A DNA stretch of 64,000 nt, from NCBI GenBank assembly GCA_002150815.3, contig NDFF03000154.1, positions 45,289 to 109,288 on the forward strand. The letters are read 5' to 3'. Below, one piece after another: positions 55,042 through 64,000 of this stretch. Made by a program: the position numbers and the translations under genes. This DNA is from Grammothele lineata (taxonomy: Eukaryota > Basidiomycota > Agaricomycetes > Polyporales > Polyporaceae). The stretch's first letter is position 1; each line of letters begins with the position of its first letter. A model generated the notes under the pieces. The model had not been told where the DNA came from and did no database searches. It worked only from the letters and a program-made list of their open reading frames with translations.

Positions 55042-57452
55042 TTACGCCGTTGCAGAGGCCGAAGGACTGCTTGATGAGGGCGCCGTCGAAGGACCCTGCT
55101 CGTCACGGGAAGGCGGAGGGCGGGGCCAGACCGGTGGGACAGGCAGCCGTTCGTAGCGCGCGACGAACGAGTTGACGTAGAATCGGACCGCGCCTCGTTC
55201 GACGTCCGTGTACACGTCGATGCCGTAGTCGCGCTCGTGCAATGGACGGGCTTGTGTGGTAAGTTCGGATGGGAAGCCGGGCCAGGAGCGAAGCAATGCC
55301 ACGAAGGCGACCAGAGCTTTGATAGATGGCGATGGCACGCTCCCGCTGCCTGTGTACCAACACCACTCTCCACGGCTCTCTGGGCAAACCGTTAAGCCTG
55401 ACCGATCGGAACCCCATACTCGCGCCGCCATACTTTCCCGCTCCCAGCGCGCAGTCTCCGTCCATGTGTCCGATCCCGTCATCAACGCGTCCAATGCCAA
55501 CAGTTCACAGCGGAAGTTGGTCTCATAGATCTGCCAGACGAGCTCCACGCGGAGGCCGACATCCTGCATGAGATCGTCGGCGCTGACCGTGCGCCCTTGA
55601 AAAACGGGGCGGGATGCTTCCGAGTACGATGGAAGGGCGCCTCCGCGACCGAATAGTCGGCTGATGGCCGCCCGGTCGTTTCGACGTTTGCTGGCGCGAG
55701 AGACGGTTACGGGGGTCGTGGTTGAGCGTCCGGGTGCAAGTTCACCAGCTGCGGTGTCGAGAGCGACGTCGATTTCGGTCCCGGACGCAGCAGAGTAATC
55801 GCCCCATAGAGCATGACGCCAGTCAGCGATGGACAGAGGCTTGCCGGAGATAGCGTGGTCGTAAAGGCGTAAGCGGCAGAAGTCGCGTATTGTAGCCCAA
55901 TGGTGAAGGAACCGAGGTAAGCGTTCCTCAGACGACTCGTAACCATCCAAACGATCGACGAAGAAGGGGGGAGGAAAATAATACGTGGACTTCGAGGAGG
56001 GCTGGGGCAAGCTTCCCACGCCGGCCAGAGCGTCCACCCATGGCGGCGAATGCAGCATAGTGGACGACTCGTAGAACCGACGGAACGGGTTCATCGCGAA
56101 CGGAACCTTGTCGTCAGCGGCCTTCGGTTCTTTCATCGTGCGAGACGTCTTTTGACCCTTTTTGGCGCGAGACTGACCGACGGCGGGCTGCAGGCCATGA
56201 CCCAGAATCGTCGCGCTCCGAGGGTTGCGAAGGACGATGTCCGAAGACGTCGAGGGCGAGAGCGACGGAGCTGACGTGCCGGCCGATAGGGCAGGATCGA
56301 GACGCGGTCTCTTGGCATCCGGCTCCAACTCAGCCGCTGGGGGTGCGAGGTGGAGAGCGGGGAGATGTGCACCACAGAGCTCGTTGTGGACGACCGTTAA
56401 CATGACCTTGTAAGCCCCTCCCGGCTGATTGAGTAGACCGGACTGATCACGCTCCGCTAGGACGGCACGAGGCACAGAGGGCTCGGAGGAGAAGGGCGGT
56501 GGCGTGAAGGGGACAACGTCCCAGATAATGAGGTCCGTACGCATGACCTGCTGAAACCAAACCGGGATGCCCGCGTGATGGAGGACCTGCGCCTCAGAGG
56601 CGTTGGAGGTATGCGCGCCAAGGACATCGAGCAAATCGGCTCGATGGTCTCTTCTCGAGTCGATCCGCTGCTTTACAGTATTGCTGTATATGTTGACGCC
56701 GAGAATCTCCAGCGTGAGCCGCGCAACGTGAGCAGCAAGACCGATGATGATGCGGGGATTGGCAGGGAGGAGGAGAAGACAGTCGAGGGTACGGTTGAGA
56801 CACGTAACCAGGAAATCGCGATGAGGGTACGAGAAGCGCGCGGCGCTGATGTGGGATGACCGTAAGACGTCTTTCGCGGCCTTCTCCAGCTCGGATGCGA
56901 GCTCAGCCTTGAGCTTCCCGTACTCCAGAAGAGTATAGATTCCCCCATCCCAATCCTCCAACGACCATGTTCTCCACAAGATCTCATAGTACGGAATGCC
57001 TGTAAACCCGCGGCACGGAATACAAGCTAGATGAGGCGCAGCCGGGTCGAACTTCTGGGGCCACTGGGAATACTCCAAATCACCCCACCGACCGTCACGG
57101 TAGGTCTCGAGAAGGCCATGCGCAACCGCAAACTTCGGTACAAAGTCCTTGTTGGGCGTTGTGAAGATGGAGATGTCGATAAATCCCGGCCCAGCGGCGG
57201 TGAGCGCGTCGAAAGTGGGGATTGACCACAGTCTAGGTCCTGAAGCCATAAATCAGTCGATGCGCATGTGCATGCATACGACGCACTTACTACGACCTTT
57301 CCGGTTAGGACGGAACTCGATGTCGTTCACCTTCCGCCACCCAATGGGCAAATCGTCGTCGTCGACGGCGCGATTAGCCTGCATGAGACACGTCAGTCTC
57401 GAAACGAATAGAAGTGTACATAGTGCGTGCTTACTCGGTCGCGTGATGTCAT
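55042..57452 (-). CDS. Uncharacterised protein, 767 residues
   Basis: Three exons: an 18 nt first exon (57452-57435, MTSRDR), 57378-57291 and 57239-55042, in phase. The second exon gives LPIGWRKVNDIEFRPNRKGR; the long exon begins PRLWSIPTFDALTAAGPGFI. An internal ATG at 57249 opens the long frame, but the upstream exons join in phase and look coding. The first half is globular with Cys/Trp-rich segments (CIPCRGFTGIPYYEILWRTW, LPANPRIIIGLAAHVARLTL). A low-complexity basic and Ser/Pro linker follows, then a second globular part (HHWATIRDFCRLRLYDHAIS, ELVWQIYETNFRCELLALDA, GEWCWYTGSG), and a Ser/Pro tail. No known family. The double-dyad motifs lie 115-385 bp upstream. Confidence 0.7.
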
Positions 57453-57566
57453 CTTTTATGGCCCAGTCGCGTAGGAGAAACCACCCAAAGTCCAAGGAGA
57501 TGGGGGAAGAGATTTGCTGATAATGCGCGATCGAAGCGCAAAGACGAAGATGGGATAAGAGGACGC

Positions 57567-57620
57567 GAGACTCTGTCTCGTCCACAAAGAGCGTGGTGCA
57601 GAGGAAGGACGTATATCCTC
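57567..57620. promoter_or_regulatory. Composite double-dyad motif, copy 3a
   Basis: Dyad 1 GAGACTCTGTCTCGTC (57567-57582), 20 bp gap, dyad 2 GGAAGGACGTATATCCTC (57603-57620). The dyad 1 core differs from the element copies but keeps its symmetry. Confidence 0.7.
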
Positions 57621-57784
57621 TCTGGGCTCAGCTGGGGATGAATCGAGAAACTTGATGACTGTACAACAGCATGGGGTTGGTCGGGGGGGATGATCACACA
57701 TGGATCGTAATGAACATACTTACGAACAGGCGACGACGCCGGGGACCGTGGGTGTGGATCGAGAGACCGGGAGGGGATGGACAG

Positions 57785-57836
57785 GAGACTCAGTCTCGTC
57801 CGAGAATCCAAGCGCAGAGGAAGGATGTATATCCTC
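57785..57836. promoter_or_regulatory. Composite double-dyad motif, copy 3b
   Basis: Dyad 1 GAGACTCAGTCTCGTC (57785-57800), 18 bp gap, dyad 2 GGAAGGATGTATATCCTC (57819-57836). Confidence 0.7.
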
Positions 57837-58297
57837 TCTGCACAAGGAATGGGAGGGGGGAGATCGTCCGCCGAGCTAGAGGTTTTGATGGCGTCTTGGT
57901 ATGATCTTGGATAGGTCGGAGCTGGACCAGTTTTGAGAGAAAGTTGGGTCGATGGAAGGAATCAACATACCGGTAAGATACTGGATACTGAAGAGGAACT
58001 CAAGAGTGCGGAGCAAAGAGAGGGAAGAGTAAGGCGTTGAAGGCACGTAGCAGAGATGGCGAGAGTGTGTATTCAACAATATCCGACATTCGACTGAGGG
58101 CGCCGTGGGAACGACCGCGCTCGACACTCAACAAATGCACGTGAGCGCGGCGACTCCCGCGCCGGTTGAGGGCCATTAGCGCCTTCCCTGCATGGCGTGT
58201 GAACGGTCAAGCTTGAAGCTTGAAGTGAAGTCGCCCCTCTTTTCCCCTGGGCCCCCTGTGCCCAGCCGTACGTCCTCCAAGGTCCTCACTCGCCTCC

Positions 58298-60427
58298 ATG
58301 GCCTCTCCCACTCCTCCCCTCCAGACCGTCGCTCGCGCTCAGGGACCCGGGGCATTGGCTATGGCGCCATCATGCCCCATTCCCAGGCTTTGGTCAGAGC
58401 AGCCTGGCATTGCTCCAGTCGCTGCTCTCATCGTCGTAATGCATGAGATGGCGCGTGGCGTCGCTCTTAGAGCCACTTCATACCTTCCCTTCTCCTCCAT
58501 CCAACGCGAACCTGCCGCGCCCAATATGCCCTGGCAGCCTCGACCTCGTTTTGTAGTCTTCCCGATCGACCACTTCGTACGTATTCTACCTGTCAGCGAT
58601 TTTGGCTAGTGTCAGTGCCAACGATACGCTCTAACGATTAATTACCTTTAGCGGCATGATGTCTTGACCACCGGGATCAGCACTAACGCCCCCGCTCGCG
58701 TCATCATCAAGGGCGAGTTGATGTACTCCTTCACCGAGATCGACGCCCGTGAAGCTCGACGCCGCCACTCCCGCCCCGTTGGCAGCTGCCCCTCTGGGAT
58801 GTCGCGGGAAACGTTTACCGCGCTGACGAAGAACTGGCTCAAAGGGAATATGGTCACCGCTAGGGGCCTGACACCTGATTATCTACGCTGTTTGCTCTGG
58901 AGAGATCTCCACGACGTCCGCAATGTCTATCCCACGTTTTGGACCATAAACGAGGTGCGACTCTCTTGTCGGTATATCCTCATAACTGGTGCATTGCTGA
59001 CATTTGTTCAACGCCTCCGTATAGGGCCCAGCTCATCCTAATGGGCCCTTTCTCAACGGGTACCGCCTGGAGAAGGAAGACCTGATGCGTGACATCACGA
59101 CTGTTTTACGAAGGTCCTGCCTGGTATGTGTTCTCTGCCTGCTCCGACGTTTTGTCTACGCCGACTCCACTTTCACATCCGCTGACTTGTCATGCTTTAG
59201 GAATTCGGTTTCGACTTCGCCTCAGACGACCTTCAGAGAGTCTTTCATGTGAAGATCGCTATCCGGCTCATGGTCGACGTCCTGTGGATGACAGTATCTC
59301 GCCCTTTGGGAGAGCCCTCACAGCCCGGGGTGTCCCACGCGATTGTAACCACCGCCTCGTCATCGACCGCGATTGCAGCCACCTCGTCACCGGCCGCAAT
59401 TGCGACCCGCGCCCCGTCACCGGCTATGAACGTCACACATGCCGAGCAGATGCGGGGCAGACCGAGGACTCGCGGCGTTCAACAGTTTCTTCCCGATCAT
59501 CGATCCTCGCTGAGGCACGAGTTGGGTGAACCGTCGCGCGAGTTCTCGCGCGCGTCGTCTAGCGATGAATCCTCCCCGAGTAACTCCGACGTCGACCCCG
59601 TTGTTCAGGAACTTTATGCGGCGCTTCAACAGTCTCTGGACACAACTTGGGAGGTCGAGACCATTAGCAGCAGCCTCCACGGCATCCAGGAACACTTTGT
59701 TCCCGTAAGTCGTGCACTCTGATCATCGTCGCCATTCGCTAAGGAGACTTCACGTTCTTCCCGTGTTGCAGGAGGAGGGTCATCCGGATGACGACGACGA
59801 CGATGATGATGATGAGGACGACGACCTAGACCTCGACGACGACGACAACAACAACAACAACAACGTGGACAACGTTAACGACGCCAACGACGTCAGCGAC
59901 GTCGTCAACGTTGATCAAGGCTATCAGCGTGACCAGGTCGGCCAGGAAGCCCAAGGTGACCAAGGCAATCGCGACGAGAAGCTCCAGGAGAGGCAGGACC
60001 GCGCTCGTCTCATGATGTACCATTGCGTCGACCTTCCTTCCCGCTCCTCTTCTCCCATTCCTTCTCCTGCCATGCCCGACGCGCTCAAAGGCTTTGTGAG
60101 TGTGCTCACAAAGCACCTTGAGGCCGCAGTCCACCTCGCAGCTCTGCAATACGGAGGCACGTCCCCGGAGAGCTTCGCCGATCTCTCGGACGCCCAGATC
60201 ATCTCGTCACTCATCCAGCAATCCTCCTCGACTGCCAGCGCAACTGGCCGAAAAGGCTTCCTTACCCTGGTGGGTGCTATCCCGGGTTGTCCACTGTCGA
60301 CGCTAACGTCTGGTTTTTCGTACACCGGTCCTATCAGTACTATGTTTACATCGCTCTCGCTGTAGCTGCAGCAACCTTGATCGTAATCGCGGCTGTGTGG
60401 CGGATTCGCGTCGACTTGCCTGTATAG
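58298..60427 (+). CDS. Uncharacterised protein with acidic/Asn tract and C-terminal membrane helix
   Basis: Six exons, every intron in phase 0: 58298-58576, 58652-58954, 59025-59123, 59201-59704, 59772-60269, 60338-60427, giving 590 residues. The N-terminal part contains MPWQPRPRFVVFPIDHF and a conserved-looking block (APARVIIKGELMYSFTEIDA, LTPDYLRCLLWRDLHDVRNV). The middle is Ser/Thr/Ala-rich, followed by a run of Asp then Asn from GAC/GAT and AAC repeats (59788-59862). The last exon encodes VYIALAVAAATLIVIAAVW, a single membrane helix with a short basic tail, suggesting a tail-anchored protein. Reading through the last intron would lose the helix. The first in-frame ATG was chosen; a later start at MPWQ is possible. 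Family unknown. Confidence 0.65.
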
Positions 60428-60811
60428 GATGGCGATGACAAAGACTCGCTGTTGCAGTGCAACGACGTTTCTCAATGTCTGCATCCTCTCATGTGCATCA
60501 CTGATACCCGGTTTCATATTCGATAGACTCTCGCCCGTGCGGCCTCCCCTCCGTATCCACTATAATCACCTGCTCTGTCCTTTGCTCTCCTGTCCGGTGC
60601 CTCCTTGATTTGCCCCTGCTTTCTTGTGTATCTCCTGCTCTGCTGTCTGCGATTTCGTTTGTATCTTGTGTCTGCTCCTGTTTCTTAGTACACGCTCTCT
60701 CGGCCTCTCCTGCTCAAGTGCATGTATATACAGGCGGTTTGGTTATTATCAGTCTTCGTGACATCTTGTGCTTATTTGCGAAGACCCATCATCACCGCTG
60801 AACCTGACGCG
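60428..60811. other. Intergenic, promoter of the EST1/SMG6-like gene
   Basis: A CT-rich stretch (CTCCTGCTCTGCTG-type) precedes the next gene, as in many fungal promoters. No gene supported. Confidence 0.5.
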
Positions 60812-63800
60812 ATGTCGGACGCGGCCTCGGGTTCGCATTCGCCCCGCGCGATGCCCCCGCGCGTCCACCAAACCTCGCGCGATCAACATCGCCAACTTTT
60901 CGACCCGAGAAAGCACAACGCCGTCCTCTTTTCCTCTCAACACTCTCGCCAGCATGGTGCCCCTGCAAGTGGGCCACCCAGCGTTCCGCGTTCGCCTCCC
61001 ACACCCAAGTCGTCTGGCGACTGGGTATCCGCTTCCTCGACGTCCTCCGCTTCCTATGCTCATTCGACTATTTCGTCCAACTTCACCCTATTTTCGGCGA
61101 CAGACTCTTTGTCGGCCTCCTCCGCTCTTTTTGATTCCTCAAATCCCGCGGGCCGGAGGTCCGAGGACAGCGCCTCGAGCGCGAACGCGTTCTCGCGCAA
61201 GCTCAAAGAAATCTATCGAACGATCAGTGGACTGGAGACCAGGTTGTTGGGCACGGATAAGGACCGAGAGAGGGCAGACGAGGGCGAGCGGGGTGCGTCG
61301 AGAGTGGGGCTCATGATCAAAGGGCGGCCAAGTAGCAACGGCCTCGCGAGGGATGCCGCGAACGAGGAGGGCGAGTCGGAACGATGGCGCAAACTTGTCA
61401 CCGTCAGCGGTGAGTGCATCTAATCTATGCATACAAGCATCTAGCGGCTAAACTTTCTCGTCCCAACAGGCTTGCCGAAAGCATCCGCGAGATGCTCGCG
61501 CTGACGCTGGCGCCTACGGTGCCTGCGTCGCTCAAGAACATCCCCCAGAAGTACAACCTCATCATTCGACTGTGGTCGTACGCCTTTTACCATCTGCTCG
61601 AGTCGCGTCGGCATGCAGCGCGCCCCCCCACGAGCTCACAAGTAGCGCTCGAGTACCTTCAGGTGAGCATTCAATAACTGCGCGCCTGCAGCCTAGTACT
61701 AATATTTCGAAATAGCAATTCCTCAACTACGCGTACGTGTTCCACGGCGGGCTAATCGAGGAACGCAATTTCGTGCAATATCGCGGAGCGTTCCTGGAGG
61801 CGCTCGGCGACTTATCGCGTTACTGGATGGCCGTCAGCGCGCTTCTCGAGGGCACCCATACCACCAGCAACACCCTCACGACGTCCGCGATCGCCAAGAA
61901 CAACCTCCTAGCCTCGACGCCCCGCCCCACCTCCCCCAATCCGCCTGCAACCGACCTCCCCTCCGCCGCAGTCTCGCCCACGCCCGCGCGCATTGACGAC
62001 AGCCCGCAGTCGTCTGAAGCCGAGATCCCTATAGGCGCCGAGGTCGCGGCGGGCGCCGCCGCAATGCTCCAGTTCCAGAACATCCCTAGCGTCGGCCAGG
62101 AGGCCGCGCGATTAATGGAACTCGACCCGGACAAGGAGCGTTGGCGACAGGTCACAAAGGACTGGTTCGCGTGTGGCCTTGCGATCACGCCCAATTCGGG
62201 TAAGTTGCAGCACCACCTTGGCCTGCTGTGCCGCGACAAGGATGGCTCGGACGAGGAGTTGCGCGGCGTTTATCATTTCGTTAAGAGGTATGTACGATAC
62301 CTAATCCGATGCGCGATTTGTATTGACATTGACGTTCCCTAGTATGGTCGCCTTTCATCCCTTCTCGACGGCGCGAGAGTCAGTCCTCGGCATGTGGACG
62401 ACGCCGTTGCAGGCACGACGTCAAGCTCCCGACGCGTCTCTGACGGAGCTCTTCGTCCTGCTGCACGGCATGCTGTTCACCAACATCCAGCTCGATGACT
62501 TCAAGCGGGTACTGGAGCGCTTCCAAGAGAAGCTCCAGATTGGTGGTCAGTCCGAGTCATAGCTCTCTCGCGCACAGCATACTCACAGAGACATACCGAC
62601 AGAGGGCGAGCAAGTTGAAGAGCGCGAGTGGATTATGATGGCGCTCGTCAACATCGGCGCTCTCCTCGAATACGGCCGCCCGACCGCGGTGCTCCGGCGT
62701 GTCTCAGGCATCAAGACCCGTAGCGCCGGCGGTGCGAGCATGAGTCCGACGCTTCCCACCGGTGCGGCCGCAGGAAGGATCAAAGTTCTCATGGCGAAGC
62801 GGCTCGACGGCGACACCTCGAAGATGGAGGTCGATGACGAGGAGCTCCCCGACAAATCCGCCGCCAGCGCCGAGTCGCCATCCACGCCCGAGCCCGAGCT
62901 ACCTGCCACCCTCCGCCTCGCGATGCAGCTCGCTTTCGCGATGCTCTCGCACACCCTTCGCCACCCCTTCCGCCGGCCGAGCGAGTACTCGACGCCAACC
63001 CTTAACCCGTACAACACCGTTCTCCTCACGTTCCTGTCGACCGTCCTTCGCGAGCCCTCAGCGCGCTCGGCCCTCGAGCGCGCAATCCCCTGGGAGGAGC
63101 TCGCTACATTCCTTACCAACATCCCCCGGCGCGATGTCCTCCGCGAACACCAGAAGGTCAGCGCCGAGAGCGGCCTTCTGCTCACAAGCGGGTGCAAGCC
63201 CCTTCCGGAGGATTGGTGCGTCCGCGGCATGGGTTGGGGCGGGAAGAAGGTTTTCGAGCGCGGATTCTGGAGCAAGGACGCCGAGGCCGCGGGCGAGGAG
63301 CGCAACATCGAGGTCGAAGTCCTCGACCGCGTTGAGATCCCTGACGAGGCCATGGACGGCATCATCGAGGACGAGGGCACGACCGCGAGGATCAGTCTCC
63401 GGAGAAGCGTCGCTGGGTTCGTCTCGCGCGCGCCGGCCTTCGCATCGCGCGCGACATGCACGGCTTCAAGTTCGCGGCGAGCTCGCCGGAGGACGGTCGG
63501 CCGTGCTGGCGCGTCGAGGGCTCGCTCGCGCAGAAGGTGGCAAGGTGGAAGGAGGAGGAGCAGCGCGAGCGGGAGCAGGAGGAGCAGAGGCTCAGGTGCA
63601 CCAAGTGGAGCGAGGACTCTATGGAGGTCGACGATGTCGAGATGCCGGTGGACGACGAGAGCGACGATGATGACGATGCGGACACCGACGAAATCCGAAA
63701 GCTCAAGGTATGTTCCTGGTATTCAGTCAGGGTTTCTGTTCGCATACTCACACCTACCGCTCTTTGCCACAGGAGCGCCGGCGACATCTCCAGGCGCTGC

Positions 63801-64000
63801 TCAAGTCCGGCCACCGCGAGGCGCCGTCGCGTCAACCGCGCAGCGCATCATCACGCAAGAACGGTGTGGCGCGCCCGTCTCTGCGCGTCGTGCCTGGCCA
63901 CGCAGTGCTTGTGGTAGACACAAACATCCTGCTGTCATCGCTGGTGGAGTTCTCCGCACTCGTGGAGTCGAAACGATGGACCGTTGTCGTCCCCCTCCCA
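60812..64000 (+). CDS. EST1/SMG6-type protein with C-terminal PIN domain (3' end outside window)
   Basis: Exons about 60812-61413, 61470-61662, 61716-62287, 62343-62545, 62603-63707 and 63773->64000. The N-terminus is disordered, then the EST1 14-3-3-like/TPR region: LKEIYRTISGLETRLLG, KYNLIIRLWSYAFYHLLESR, FHGGLIEERNFVQYRGAFLEALGDL, SGKLQHHLGLLCRD, HPFSTARESVLGMW. The EST1 DNA/RNA-binding-like helical region follows, and a PIN domain begins at AVLVVDTNILLSSLVEF. SMG6/EST1 proteins act in nonsense-mediated decay (SMG6 is the endonuclease) and in telomere maintenance. Frame shifts near 63375, from DGIIEDEG to REDQSPEKRRWVRLARAGL, without plausible splice sites, so either the assembly lost a base or the gene is broken. 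The exon 1 donor (GTGCAT) is weak. Confidence 0.85.

Larger units (their letters stand above)
57453..58297. promoter_or_regulatory. Divergent intergenic region with two double-dyad motifs
   Basis: Lies between the starts of the minus-strand 767-residue gene and the plus-strand membrane-anchored gene. The only strong features are the composite motifs at 57567-57620 and 57785-57836. No gene supported. Confidence 0.6.

Overview
The window looks like nuclear DNA of a filamentous basidiomycete, most likely an Agaricomycete; a wood-decay polypore is possible, but that is inference. Coding regions are GC-rich and broken by many 50-70 nt GT-AG introns. A FunK1 kinase, F-box multigene families, a chromodomain Ty3/gypsy element and a Ty1/copia element fit this group. 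Coordinates for spliced genes are my own exon models, built from donor and acceptor sites and checked for phase.

Layout. 1-14.5 kb is housekeeping: a large TPR/CCCH zinc-finger gene (-), a FunK1 kinase (+), the Smc5/6 subunit NSE3/MAGE (-), prefoldin subunit 5 (+), a PIN-domain protein (-) and a 13-exon sugar transporter (+), with tRNA-Thr, tRNA-Gln and tRNA-Thr genes. 15-25 kb is an F-box cluster: one type-A gene, a truncated type-A pseudogene and three type-B paralogues. It arose by tandem duplication of a ~3.3 kb unit that seems to have carried along a piece of the neighbouring shp1 promoter. 25-31.5 kb holds the Cdc48/p97 adaptor Shp1/p47 and a 1249-residue uncharacterised protein with repeated paired-cysteine motifs. 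Two identical tRNA-Phe genes in inverted orientation follow.

32.2-50.5 kb is a nest of mobile DNA. A chromovirus-type gypsy element (-) is split by a 3848 bp foldback element (35389-39236) with a perfect 30 bp terminal inverted repeat, a 7 bp target duplication, ~1.4 kb inverted arms and ~42 bp tandem repeats. The foldback carries a ~204 bp MITE-like insertion in one arm. Two ~3.1 kb copies of an element encoding a DDE integrase-like transposase begin at the same base, one against the gypsy polyprotein (40165) and one inside the copia reverse transcriptase (47397). Neither retroelement resumes on the other side.

50.9-60.4 kb carries three genes I cannot assign. The 57.5-57.8 kb intergenic stretch has two copies of a composite double-dyad motif that also occurs twice in each integrase-element copy, always with 18-20 bp between the two dyads. 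The window ends in an EST1/SMG6-type gene (TPR plus C-terminal PIN) that continues past 64000 and shows one apparent frameshift.
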